A DNA stretch of 64,000 nucleotides from Oceanococcus atlanticus (GTDB taxonomy: Bacteria; Pseudomonadota; Gammaproteobacteria; Nevskiales; Oceanococcaceae). This document shows, in pieces, positions 28,622-39,641 of this stretch; position 1 is the stretch's first letter, and every line of letters starts with the position of its first letter. The translations under genes and the position numbers were made by a program. Below the pieces are notes generated by a model. It searched no databases. It saw only the letters and a list, made by a program, of their open reading frames with translations, and was not told the DNA's origin. Location of the stretch: positions 1,426,001-1,490,000 of the forward strand of contig NZ_AQQV01000001.1 in NCBI RefSeq assembly GCF_002088235.1, written 5' to 3'.

Positions 28622-29974
28622 CTATCGGGTGGCGCGGCGGGCCACCTTGTTGGGTTCGAAATGCTTCTCTTCAAACGACACGGTGAAGTCGTTGGGCTTG
28701 TCTTCGTTGATCATGGCGGTGGCGAAGTACACCCGTGACTGCAGGTCGTAGATGATTTCCGGCACCGTGCTGCAACTCAGAATCGTCGGCAGGCAGACCA
28801 GATGACCTTCCTGGAATTTGTAGAACTCGTCGCGGTGATCGTAGTTGTCGATCATCGTTGCGGTCCAGGTGTCTTCATCGAAATAGATCGTGCGCTTCTT
28901 GAAGGTGTGGCGCACTTCAGGCCGGTTGTTGGCCTCGACCACCCACATGCGATGGATTTCGTAGCGGGCCACGTCCTGATTGATGTGCAGACCCTGCAGG
29001 ATGTCCTCGTACTTGAGCGCCTTTGAGTTGATCGCCGCACTGTTGTAGGGGGTGATCATCGGCTTGCGACCGAGCAGTTTCCAGGTGAAACGGTCGAGCT
29101 TGCCGTTGACCATGTCGACCTGATCATAGAACTGCTGACCATCAGTGCCTTCGTACGGGTTGTCATAACCCACTGACGGCGCACGACGAATGCGGCGCAG
29201 GCCCGGGTTGTACAACCAGGCGCTGCGGTAGTCGGCATGCTCCCAGGCCAGTAGCAGCTGACCCGCCATACGCGGCGGTGCCTTGGTTTCGGACAGGTAC
29301 CACAAGAAGATGTCATCAGGGCCGTTCATGCTGCCCGGTTCATTGAGGTTGGCGTATTTGAACTTCACCTCCTCAACGATCTTGGTCAGCTGGAAGCTGC
29401 CGTCACCCTGCACAATCGCCTGGTTGTTGTAGCGCACGGCGTCATTGCCACGCCATTTGAGGCGGTGGTTCCACCACGGGTGTGCACCGGTGGTCGGAAT
29501 GGGGAAGGGGAAGCCCAGCGTGGTTTCGCGAATCTTGTCCGGATCGCCACCTTCCAGATGAGCGGTGGTGGCGTTCTTGATCGTCGCCTCGTAAATGTCC
29601 TTGGGCCAGGCGGCATCGCGATGCGAAGGGTAGACCTTGATCTTGTAGCTGTCGTAGCGCTGCAGCAGCTGCTTGTGGCCTTCCGAGAGCATGTCGGCGT
29701 ACTGCGCCATATTGGCTTTGGTCACCACGAACAGAGGTTGTTCATCCTTGTAGCGATGCTCAACCCAGGTCGCTTCGCGGATCATCTTGTCACCGTGGGG
29801 GGTGTACGGCGTCCACTCCGGAACATGTTCACCGTCGCCGGCGCGAATCGCACCCACCGGTGTCAGTTCGGTTCCGCTGACACCAAGCTTGGCCGCTTCT
29901 TCCGGCGAAACCTTGGCCTGGCTCGCAGCGCTGACCAGCAACAGGCCGGCTGCCATTCCTGCAATTATCCGCAT
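28622..29974 (-). CDS. Exported DUF1329 protein
   Basis: 450-residue protein of the DUF1329 family, related to outer-membrane lipoprotein-carrier-like folds (LolA/LolB type); function unknown. The signal peptide MRIIAGMAAGLLLVSAASQA is followed by VSPEEAAKLGVSGTELTPVG, the family start. Other family-like blocks are PTTGAHPWWNHRLKWRGNDA, WYLSETKAPPRMAGQ and PYEGTDGQQFYDQVDMVNGK. Members are often found with DUF1302 proteins and RND exporters in bacteria that use hydrophobic substrates; none of these is here. It sits between aceF (98 bases upstream) and lpdA (17 bases downstream), an unexpected place for an exported protein. The 98-base gap may hold its own promoter. Confidence 0.88.
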   Translation of the reverse strand: MRIIAGMAAGLLLVSAASQAKVSPEEAAKLGVSGTELTPVGAIRAGDGEHVPEWTPYTPHGDKMIREATWVEHRYKDEQPLFVVTKANMAQYADMLSEGHKQLLQRYDSYKIKVYPSHRDAAWPKDIYEATIKNATTAHLEGGDPDKIRETTLGFPFPIPTTGAHPWWNHRLKWRGNDAVRYNNQAIVQGDGSFQLTKIVEEVKFKYANLNEPGSMNGPDDIFLWYLSETKAPPRMAGQLLLAWEHADYRSAWLYNPGLRRIRRAPSVGYDNPYEGTDGQQFYDQVDMVNGKLDRFTWKLLGRKPMITPYNSAAINSKALKYEDILQGLHINQDVARYEIHRMWVVEANNRPEVRHTFKKRTIYFDEDTWTATMIDNYDHRDEFYKFQEGHLVCLPTILSCSTVPEIIYDLQSRVYFATAMINEDKPNDFTVSFEEKHFEPNKVARRATR

Positions 29975-30072
29975 GACGATCTCCTTAATATTCGCACTCA
30001 GGGTGTTTTCGTTTTTAGAAAATGGGAATTACGATGCCGCAATTTCTGGCCCAAGTCCATGCGTAATGCGGC

Positions 30073-31371
30073 TTACAGGCAGAGCCGCCGGATATCGCTG
30101 AGCAACTCGGACAATGCCACGGCGAAACGGGCCGCCGCCGCGCCATCGATCACCCGGTGGTCATAAGACAGCGATAAGGGCAGCATCAGGCGGGGCTGAA
30201 AGGTCTGACCATCCCAAACCGCTTCCGTTCGAGCCCTGGACACCCCGAGTATGGCCACTTCCGGTGCATTGACGATGGGGGTGAAGTGCGAGCCGCCGAT
30301 GCCACCCAGACTGGAAATGGAAAAGCAGCCGCCCTGCATCTGCGCCGGACTCAGCTTACCGTCACGCGCAGCCGCAGCCAGTTCGCTGGCTTCAGCGGCC
30401 AGTTCGCTCACGCTTTTGCGATCCGCATCTCGGATCACCGGCACCACCAGACCGTTGGGCGTGTCGGCGGCAAAACCCACGTGGCAGTATTTTTTGATGA
30501 TCAGCGCGCTACCGTCGGGCGCCAGTGAACTGTTGAACTCGGGATAGCGTCGCAGTGCCAGGCACACCGCCTTGATCACGAAAGGCAACAGCGTGAGCTT
30601 CAACTCACCGCGCGCGGATTCCTGCTTGCGAAAGGCTTCAAGCTCGGTGATGTCCGCTGATTCAAACTGGGTGACATGAGGTACGACCAGCCAGTTGCGA
30701 TGCAGATTGGAAGCCGACAGTTTGCGGATACGAGGCAGCTCGCGCACTTCGGTTTCGCCAAACTTGCTGAAGTCGATGTGCGGCATGCTCGGCAGACCCT
30801 GGCCAGCCGGCCCCGAGGCCGGAGTGGCCAACCGCGTCTTCACGAATTGTTGCACATCCTCGCGCAGGATGCGTCCCTTGGGCCCTTGACCCTCGACCTG
30901 GCGCAGGTCCACACCGAGTTCACGGGCGAACAGGCGCACCGAGGGACTGGCATGAGGAATATCCTCGCCCGGGGTACTGGCTGATGACGGCGCTGGTGTG
31001 GGTGCCGGCGCCTTGTCGGCTTGCGGGGCCGGCTTTGCTGGCGCCTGGTCGCTGTCTTTTTGTGTGGCTGTAGCGTCCTCCGACTGCGCAGGCGCGGCGG
31101 GTTGTGATGCCGACTCGGATGTCTGGGCCTGCTGATCCGCACTGTCGAGCACAGCGATCACATCACCCTGAGCGACCTTGTCGCCAACCTTGACCTTGAC
31201 CTCGCTGAGGGTCCCGGCCAGCGGGCTGGGCACCTCCATCGTGGCTTTGTCGGATTCCAGCACCAGCAGTGCCTGCTCGGCTTCAACCGTATCGCCGGCG
31301 CTGACCAGCACCTCGATGATCTCGACCGCGTCGAAATCACCGATATCTGGAACTTTGATGTCCTGACTCAT
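30073..31371 (-). CDS. aceF: Pyruvate dehydrogenase E2, dihydrolipoamide acetyltransferase
   Basis: 432-residue core of the pyruvate dehydrogenase complex, transferring the acetyl group to CoA. A single lipoyl domain (1-78; lipoyl lysine in VLESDKATMEVPSPLAGT) is followed by a long Ala/Pro/Gln-rich linker (about 80-142). Next come the E1/E3-binding domain (about 143-180; ASPSVRLFARELGVDLRQVE) and the catalytic domain with SYDHRVIDGAAAARF at the end. E. coli AceF has three lipoyl domains; here one is in E2 and one in E3. It starts five bases after the aceE stop. Confidence 0.96.
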   Translation of the reverse strand: MSQDIKVPDIGDFDAVEIIEVLVSAGDTVEAEQALLVLESDKATMEVPSPLAGTLSEVKVKVGDKVAQGDVIAVLDSADQQAQTSESASQPAAPAQSEDATATQKDSDQAPAKPAPQADKAPAPTPAPSSASTPGEDIPHASPSVRLFARELGVDLRQVEGQGPKGRILREDVQQFVKTRLATPASGPAGQGLPSMPHIDFSKFGETEVRELPRIRKLSASNLHRNWLVVPHVTQFESADITELEAFRKQESARGELKLTLLPFVIKAVCLALRRYPEFNSSLAPDGSALIIKKYCHVGFAADTPNGLVVPVIRDADRKSVSELAAEASELAAAARDGKLSPAQMQGGCFSISSLGGIGGSHFTPIVNAPEVAILGVSRARTEAVWDGQTFQPRLMLPLSLSYDHRVIDGAAAARFAVALSELLSDIRRLCL

Positions 31372-31376
31372 GGGGC

Positions 31377-34049
<2,673 letters not shown>

Positions 34050-34131
34050 CGCCTCACTCTGCATGGGTGATCCACCAACACAGCATCGGTGGTTTGCCTG
34101 AACCAATCAAGCACCTGTGCATGTTAGTGAG

Positions 34132-34155
34132 CGGACAGGCGGATAACCCCGTCCG
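34132..34155 (-). terminator. Weak inverted repeat between mnmE and aceE
   Basis: CGGAC (34132-34136) and GTCCG (34151-34155) form a short stem just after the mnmE stop on the minus strand. No T-run follows. The 34050-34174 gap must also contain the aceE promoter; none is convincing by eye. Confidence 0.25.
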
Positions 34156-34174
34156 TTATGACGATGGGATGGGT

Positions 34175-35485
34175 TTACTTACCGATGCAGAAACTGGAGA
34201 AAATGCGCCCCAGCAGTTCATCACTGTGCACCTGACCGGTGATTTCGCCCAGTTCACGCTGCCCCAGCCGCAGCTCTTCGGCGGCGATGTCGCCAGCGCC
34301 TTGCTGCAGACACTGCCCAGCTTCCTGCAGATGGCGACCGAGCCGGACAAGCGCATCAACATGACGCTGACGGGCGCTGAAGTCACTCTCTCCAGCATGC
34401 CCGACCAGCGCTTCGATCAAGCTGTCCACGCCTTCACCGGTGCGCGCCGACAGTCGAATCTGGCTGTGCTGCGAATCCATCCAGCCCACCGGCTCGGCGC
34501 CGAGGTCGGCCTTGTTGTGCACGGTGATGATCCGCGCCTGGGTCTGTGGCACCGGGCTGTCGGGGATATCCGGCGCGCGCACGTGCAGCAGAAAGTCGGC
34601 ACTGGCGATGGCTTTGGTGGCCCGTCGCACACCTTCCTGTTCAACTGGGTCGTCGCTGTTGCGCAAGCCCGCGGTATCGATCAGCGTGACTGGCACACCG
34701 GCCAGTTGCACCGCGCTACGCAGCAAATCGCGGGTGGTGCCAGCTATGGCGCTGACAATGGCCGTCTCATCCCGAGACAAGTAGTTGAGAAGACTGGATT
34801 TTCCGGCGTTTGGCGCACCCGCAAGCACGACCGTCAGACCCTGGCTGAGCTGCACACCATGACGGGCATCTTCAAGCAAATGTTGATGTTCCACGTGGAG
34901 CGCCTGCCAACGCGCCATCAGTTCCGGATCGGACAAAAAATCGATGTCTTCTTCGGGAAAATCGATTGCCGCTTCAAGCCGCATGCGCAGATCGAGCAGG
35001 GCTTCGTGCAGCGCATGGCAACGGCTTGAAAACACCCCGCTGAGGCTGCGCTGAGCCGCCCGTACGGCCTGATCCGAACCGGCTGAAATCATGTCGGCGA
35101 TGGCTTCAGCCTGAACCAGATCCAGCTTGCCGTTGTGAAAAGCGCGCTCGGAAAACTCGCCGGGACGGGCCCCCCGAATCGGGTGTTCGCGGCACAGGCA
35201 CTCCATCAGACGCGCCAGCAACCAGGGCCCGCCGTGGATCTGCATTTCGATCACGTCTTCGCCAGTGAAACTGTGTGGTCCGGCGAACGCCAGCACCACA
35301 CCTTCGTCGATCAGCTCGCCCTGTTGATTGCGCAGACGGGCAAAGCGGACACGGCCAACCTCAGGCGGATGACCACTGAGCGCCTGGGCCGCCGCAAACG
35401 CGGCCGGCCCGGAGATACGAACGATACCGACGCCGCCCTGACCGGCCGGCGTTGCAACCGCGGCGATGGTCTCGGACGTCGTCAT
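34175..35485 (-). CDS. mnmE: tRNA uridine-5-carboxymethylaminomethyl modification GTPase MnmE
   Basis: 436-residue GTPase that works with MnmG on wobble uridine 34 of certain tRNAs. The N-terminal tetrahydrofolate-binding domain starts SETIAAVATPAGQGGVGIVR. The helical domain is interrupted by the G domain with AGAPNAGKSSLLNYLS (G1), GTTRDLL (G2), DTAGLR (G3) and NKADL (G4). The chain ends with the obligatory FCIGK, whose cysteine is essential in this family. It is slightly shorter than E. coli MnmE (454). It follows yidC by six bases in the classic rpmH-rnpA-yidD-yidC-mnmE order. A parS-like site lies inside the gene at 34887-34902. Confidence 0.97.
   Translation of the reverse strand: MTTSETIAAVATPAGQGGVGIVRISGPAAFAAAQALSGHPPEVGRVRFARLRNQQGELIDEGVVLAFAGPHSFTGEDVIEMQIHGGPWLLARLMECLCREHPIRGARPGEFSERAFHNGKLDLVQAEAIADMISAGSDQAVRAAQRSLSGVFSSRCHALHEALLDLRMRLEAAIDFPEEDIDFLSDPELMARWQALHVEHQHLLEDARHGVQLSQGLTVVLAGAPNAGKSSLLNYLSRDETAIVSAIAGTTRDLLRSAVQLAGVPVTLIDTAGLRNSDDPVEQEGVRRATKAIASADFLLHVRAPDIPDSPVPQTQARIITVHNKADLGAEPVGWMDSQHSQIRLSARTGEGVDSLIEALVGHAGESDFSARQRHVDALVRLGRHLQEAGQCLQQGAGDIAAEELRLGQRELGEITGQVHSDELLGRIFSSFCIGK
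34887..34902. promoter_or_regulatory. parS-like centromere site inside mnmE
   Basis: TGTTCCACGTGGAGCG matches 14 of 16 bases of the ParB-binding palindrome TGTTCCACGTGGAACA, including the whole CACGTG core. It is the weakest of three such sites around the origin. Confidence 0.5.
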
Positions 35486-35491
35486 GCCAGG

Positions 35492-37225
35492 TCAGCGTTT
35501 CTTGGGCTGCGCGTGCTCTTCGTGTTCCAGACGTTTGGTGATCACCCATTGCTGGATGATGCCCACCAGGTTGCTGACGAACCAGTACAGCACCAGACCT
35601 GCCGGGAAGAACGCGAAGAAGATAGCCAGACCAATCGGCATGATCGTCATGATGCGTTGCTGCATCGGCTCCATGGTCATGGCCTGACCCGACAGCTTCT
35701 GCTGCAGGTACATGGAAATGCCGAACAGCACCGGCAACACGTACAGCGGATCGGGGCTGGACAGATCATTGATCCACAGCGCGAAATCGGCCTGACGCAG
35801 CTCTACCGATTCAAGCAAAACCCAGTACAGTGCGATGAACACCGGAAACTGCACCAGCATCGGCCAGCATCCGGCCAGCGGATTGAAGCCTTCTTTCTTG
35901 TACAGATCCATCATCGCCTGATGCAGGCGCTCACGATCGTCGGCGTAACGTTCCTTGATCGACTGGATGCGCGGGGCGAACTTCTTCATCCGTGCCATGG
36001 AGCGGTACTGCGCTTCGGACAGTTTGTAGAAGGCCAGCTTGATCAGCAGGGTCAGCAGGATAATCGACCAGCCCCAGTTGCCGGTCAGGCCGTGCAACTT
36101 GTCGAGCACCCAGAACAGCGGCTGGGAAATCGGCGTCAGCAAGCCGTAATCAACGGTCAGTTCCAGACCCTTGGCCACCGTTTCAAGCTCCTGCTGGAGC
36201 TTGGGCCCCATGTACAGGCGCAGGTTGATCTCACGACCGGCTTGCGGCGCCACATCGACCCGTTCACCCACATATTCGCCGATGAAGCCGAAGCGCTTAC
36301 CGGGGCGCAGATAAAACCGGTTGAGTTCGGTGGGTTCAGGCAGCACGGCAGCCACGAAATAGTGCTGCAGCATGCCCAGCCAGCCGCCTTGCTGCTCCAG
36401 CGTGACGCTTTCCTTTTCCAGGTCGCCGGCGTCGTATTTCTTGTATTTGTACTGCCCGTCAGAATCACGGGTGTAGACCGCAGCGCCGATAAAGCTCTTG
36501 ATAAACGGCGGCTCTTCACCGGCCTTGTTGGGCGTCCGCCACATCCGCAGGTAAGGGCTCAACTGGCGCTGCTCTGCCGTGTCGTTGCTTACCCGATAAA
36601 GCAGATTGACCTCGTAGCTGCCGCGGGTAAAGCGGTAAACCTTTTCGACCGTGAGGCCGTCCGCACCGGTCCAGCGCAGCGGTACAACCAGATCTTCATC
36701 CTGCTCGGCGAGCGTGTAACGGCTGCGCTCGGCCTGGTACACGGTGTTGTGGTCCGGTGCCGAACCAGCATTGCTGACCAGGCCGCTTTGCAGCACGAAG
36801 AAGTGCGGCAGTTCATCGTTGAGCAGCGGCAGCGGCTGATCCGGATGAGCTTTGGCGATCGGATAATCAAGCAGTTCCAGGCGCCGAATATCGCCACCGG
36901 CCAAGTCAATGCTGACGCGGTAAACATCGGTGGTGATCTCGATCGTCTGGCCCGGCTGTGCGGATACCGCCTCACCACGCTCGCCCTGTACCGGCGGGAC
37001 GCTGCCCGGTGCATCGGCACTGGCGCCCAGCGAGGGCACGCCTTCGTCATCACCGGAGGAAGTCGTAGCAGACGTTTCACCCGGCACACTGTCCAGCGGA
37101 GAGGCCAGTGGAGACGCACTCGGCGCCTGGGCCTGCTGTTGCGGATAGTCCTTCTGCCACGCTTGGTACATCAGGAACAACACGCCCGCCAGTGCGGCGA
37201 ACAGGACCATGCGGAGATTTTCCAT
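35492..37225 (-). CDS. yidC: Membrane protein insertase YidC
   Basis: 577-residue inner-membrane insertase that places proteins into the membrane alone or with SecYEG. The start at ATG 37225 gives the typical N-terminal anchor MENLRMVLFAALAGVLFLMY; a further in-frame start at 37267 overlaps yidD. A Ser/Ala-rich spacer leads into the large periplasmic domain (about 70-350). The five-helix insertase core includes YGLLTPISQPLFWVLDKLHG, the cytoplasmic loop with MARMKKFAPRIQSIKERYAD, and GCWPMLVQFPVFIALYWVLL. The C-terminus is basic. Confidence 0.97.
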   Translation of the reverse strand: MENLRMVLFAALAGVLFLMYQAWQKDYPQQQAQAPSASPLASPLDSVPGETSATTSSGDDEGVPSLGASADAPGSVPPVQGERGEAVSAQPGQTIEITTDVYRVSIDLAGGDIRRLELLDYPIAKAHPDQPLPLLNDELPHFFVLQSGLVSNAGSAPDHNTVYQAERSRYTLAEQDEDLVVPLRWTGADGLTVEKVYRFTRGSYEVNLLYRVSNDTAEQRQLSPYLRMWRTPNKAGEEPPFIKSFIGAAVYTRDSDGQYKYKKYDAGDLEKESVTLEQQGGWLGMLQHYFVAAVLPEPTELNRFYLRPGKRFGFIGEYVGERVDVAPQAGREINLRLYMGPKLQQELETVAKGLELTVDYGLLTPISQPLFWVLDKLHGLTGNWGWSIILLTLLIKLAFYKLSEAQYRSMARMKKFAPRIQSIKERYADDRERLHQAMMDLYKKEGFNPLAGCWPMLVQFPVFIALYWVLLESVELRQADFALWINDLSSPDPLYVLPVLFGISMYLQQKLSGQAMTMEPMQQRIMTIMPIGLAIFFAFFPAGLVLYWFVSNLVGIIQQWVITKRLEHEEHAQPKKR

Positions 37226-37241
37226 TTTCGTCGGAGCCGAT

Positions 37242-37475
37242 TTATTCCGGGACCGGGTCATGCCCACCAGGGCAACCCGGATGACAGCGAATGATGCGCT
37301 TGAAACTCAGAGCCAGACCGCGAATCACCCCGTGACGCTGCAAAGCTTCGATCGCGTATTGCGAACAGGTGGGATGAAAACGGCAACGTGGTGGCAGCAG
37401 CGGGCTGATCACCACCCGGTAGAGCTTGACGAACGCGATGAGCAGGTATTTTAGTCCGTTGCTAAGCGTAACCAT
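37242..37475 (-). CDS. yidD: Membrane protein insertion efficiency factor YidD
   Basis: 77-residue YidD (DUF37/haemolytic family) protein that aids YidC-dependent insertion. The family core [20 protein letters not shown] followed by [20 protein letters not shown] and [14 protein letters not shown] is complete, including the conserved cysteines. It overlaps the end of rnpA by 25 bases and ends 16 bases before yidC, a compact cluster typical of the origin region. Confidence 0.95.
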   Translation of the reverse strand: MVTLSNGLKYLLIAFVKLYRVVISPLLPPRCRFHPTCSQYAIEALQRHGVIRGLALSFKRIIRCHPGCPGGHDPVPE

Positions 37476-37765
37476 AGCGCTTCGAGCCGATTGCTCATGT
37501 CCGCAGGTACGCCGCGGATCTTTCCGCCACGCAATGTGACTACAACATCAAGCGGCGGCAGATCCGCCGCCTGATGCCGAAATGATTCGCGAATCACGCG
37601 CTTGGCGCGATTGCGATCCACCGCTCGCGGCAGAATGCGCTTGGCGACAGCCAACCCAAGCCGGGCGTAGCCCGCTTCGGATGGCGCACACACAATCTGC
37701 AAAGACCCCGCTGAAATTCGACGCCCTTGGCGAAAGACTCGCGTAAACTCGTCTGGCCGGGTCAA
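37451..37765 (-). CDS. rnpA: Ribonuclease P protein component
   Basis: Protein subunit of RNase P, which trims tRNA 5' ends. The RNA-binding signature is [20 protein letters not shown] followed by IRESFRHQ. The coordinates use TTG 37765, the first usual start codon, giving 104 residues. The family N-terminus (E. coli MVKLAFPRELRLL) is nevertheless encoded upstream in frame: [15 protein letters not shown] spans it, with no ATG, GTG or TTG before the reading frame closes. The only plausible earlier initiator is CTG 37807, which would give 118 residues. No ribosome-binding site is clear for either. The gene starts just after rpmH. Confidence 0.93.
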   Translation of the reverse strand: MTRPDEFTRVFRQGRRISAGSLQIVCAPSEAGYARLGLAVAKRILPRAVDRNRAKRVIRESFRHQAADLPPLDVVVTLRGGKIRGVPADMSNRLEALWLRLATD

Positions 37766-37817
37766 CCGGCGGCTGCGGGGGAAAGCGAAAACGGTGAAAC
37801 TCGTCAGCGTGAACCGA

Positions 37818-37952
37818 TCAGACGGTCAGGCTGTGACGGCCTTTGGCACGCCGAGCGTTGATCACGCGACGACCGCCCTTGGTTGCCATACGGGCACGGA
37901 AACCATGGGTGCGCTTGCGCTTGATCACGCTGGGTTGAAAGGTGCGTTTCAT
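37818..37952 (-). CDS. rpmH: 50S ribosomal protein L34
   Basis: 44-residue ribosomal protein beginning [20 protein letters not shown] and ending [17 protein letters not shown], the strictly conserved L34 sequence. It is the first gene of the minus-strand origin cluster and diverges from dnaA. Confidence 0.98.
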   Translation of the reverse strand: MKRTFQPSVIKRKRTHGFRARMATKGGRRVINARRAKGRHSLTV

Positions 37953-37988
37953 GATTGAATACTCTTTTTTGAGGTACTGAACCGGTGA

Positions 37989-38018
37989 ATTTTAGCTGCC
38001 GGTGCCTACCTTGCGCAA
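37989..38018 (-). promoter_or_regulatory. Candidate rpmH promoter
   Basis: On the minus strand TAAAAT (-10; 37989-37994) is preceded by TTGCGC (-35) with an 18-base spacer, 37 bases before the rpmH start. A perfect TTGACA also lies at 38043-38048 on the minus strand but has no well-spaced -10. No DnaA box is seen in this gap. Confidence 0.35.
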
Positions 38019-38088
38019 GTCATTCTTAGCCAAGCGCTGAGCTGTCAAGATGCGCGTTTCCCCAGCAACCCAAGACCACGACAACGCT

Positions 38089-39399
38089 GTGACTGAATCG
38101 ATCTGGAACAAAACCATTCGCTGGCTGGAATCCGACCTTTCGGAGACCGACATCAACACCTGGCTGCGACCGCTCAAAGGCATCAATCACGGTCAATGGT
38201 TTGAACTGGTGGCGCCCAACCAAGTGGTGCTTGAGCAGGTCAAAGGGCGCTATCAGGATCGGATCTTCGAAACCCTACGCGACATCACCGGCGGGCGTAT
38301 TCAGGAAGTACGCGTGCGAGTTGGCGATGACAGCGAGGAGCCCGCCAAGAAAGGCAACACGGCGCGCAACCCGTTCCAGGGCAGTCGGCTCAACGCCAAG
38401 TATGTGTTCGACAATTTTGTCCGTGGCCAGTCCAACCAGATCGCCAAAGCCGCTGCCGAACAGGTCGCGGCCAACCCCGGTCAGGCCTACAACCCGCTGC
38501 TGATCTGCGGCAGCACCGGACTGGGCAAAACTCACCTCATGCACGCCATCGGCAACGCACTGCGTGAAAACAACCCCAACTTTCGCGTGGTTTTTCTTGC
38601 CGTAGAGCGTTTCGTGCACGACATGGTCAACGCCCTGCGCCACGACCGGATCAACGAGTTCAAGGATTTCTACCGCACCGTTAACACCTTGCTGATCGAC
38701 GATATTCACCTGTTCGCCAACAAGGAACGGACCCAGGAAGAGTTCTTCCACACCTTCAACTCCTTGCTTGAAGACGGTCATCAGATCGTGATGACCAGTG
38801 ACAAGTACCCACGTGAGCTCGATGGCATCGATGAGCGACTGAAAAGCCGTTTTGCCGGCGGCATGACCGTCTTTGTCGAACCGCCGGAGCTGGAAACACG
38901 GGCGGCCATACTGCTCAAGAAGGCCGAACTCGAAGGCATACAGCTCAATGAGGATGTGGCTTTCTTCGTCGCCGAGCGTATTCGCTCACATGTGCGTGAG
39001 CTCGAGGCCGCGCTGAAAACGCTCAAGGCGAACCACATCGTGACGGGCGACCCCATCACCGTCGACTTCGCTCGCATGGCCCTGCGCCACATGCTCAGCT
39101 CGCACGACAAAGTCATCACCATCGAGAATATTCAGAAGAAGGTCTCTGACTTCTATGGCATTCGGCGTGACGATCTGATCTCTAAGAGCCGTCGGCAAAC
39201 AGTAGCCCGGCCCCGGCAAATCGCCATGGCGTTGTGCAAAGAGCTCACCCGACACAGCCTGCCAGAGATTGGCGATGCCTTCGGTGGCCGCGACCACACC
39301 ACAGTCCTGCACGCCTGCCGCAAGGTCACCGAACTTCGCAACGATCAGCATCAAATTGAAGAAGATTTCAAAACCTTGCTGCGCAGTTTGAATCAGTAG
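38089..39399 (+). CDS. dnaA: Chromosomal replication initiator DnaA
   Basis: About 436 residues from GTG 38089, chosen because MTESIWNKTIRWLESDLSET aligns with the family start; ATG 38050 would add 13 residues. Domain I (1-80) is followed by a short linker, the AAA+ domain with NPLLICGSTGLGKTHLMHAI (Walker A) and LLIDDIHLFANKERTQEEFF (Walker B). C-terminal domain IV ends with the DNA-binding signature GDAFGGRDHTTVLHACRKVT. The linker (domain II) is short compared with E. coli. It is first of dnaA-dnaN-recF-gyrB. The candidate origin lies directly after it. Confidence 0.97.
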   Translation: MTESIWNKTIRWLESDLSETDINTWLRPLKGINHGQWFELVAPNQVVLEQVKGRYQDRIFETLRDITGGRIQEVRVRVGDDSEEPAKKGNTARNPFQGSRLNAKYVFDNFVRGQSNQIAKAAAEQVAANPGQAYNPLLICGSTGLGKTHLMHAIGNALRENNPNFRVVFLAVERFVHDMVNALRHDRINEFKDFYRTVNTLLIDDIHLFANKERTQEEFFHTFNSLLEDGHQIVMTSDKYPRELDGIDERLKSRFAGGMTVFVEPPELETRAAILLKKAELEGIQLNEDVAFFVAERIRSHVRELEAALKTLKANHIVTGDPITVDFARMALRHMLSSHDKVITIENIQKKVSDFYGIRRDDLISKSRRQTVARPRQIAMALCKELTRHSLPEIGDAFGGRDHTTVLHACRKVTELRNDQHQIEEDFKTLLRSLNQ

Positions 39400-39632
39400 T
39401 GGTTAACTCATCAACAAAACTGTGGATAAGCCATGGACAACGCAAAAGCGGCAAAACTGTACAATTCACAACACAGCTTATCCACAGATGACAAGGGTCT
39501 TTTTCCGGTCACGTAAGCACATCTTGGCCAGATAAGAAATTTATTTAAAATCAAAACCTTAACTTAGTTGTCCACAAGGCAAACCCGCGCCTACAACAAT
39601 AATAACAACAAGATAAGGAAGATATATTTATA
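39400..39632. other. oriC: Candidate chromosomal origin (oriC)
   Basis: This 233-base gap between dnaA and dnaN has two perfect DnaA boxes in opposite orientation: TGTGGATAA (39421-39429) and TTATCCACA (39478-39486). A one-mismatch box TTGTCCACA is at 39568-39576 and a weaker CATGGACAA at 39432-39440. An A/T-rich segment (39531-39566, core AATTTATTTAAAATC) fits an unwinding element. The last 40 bases are also A/T-rich and lead into dnaN. Confidence 0.8.
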
Positions 39633-39641
39633 TTGATTAAG

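Noticed and set aside
35135-37294. 719-codon open frame on the plus strand opposite yidC and mnmE
   Set aside because: Antisense shadow: low-complexity His/Gln/Arg-rich translation, while the opposite strand encodes complete YidC and the start of MnmE.
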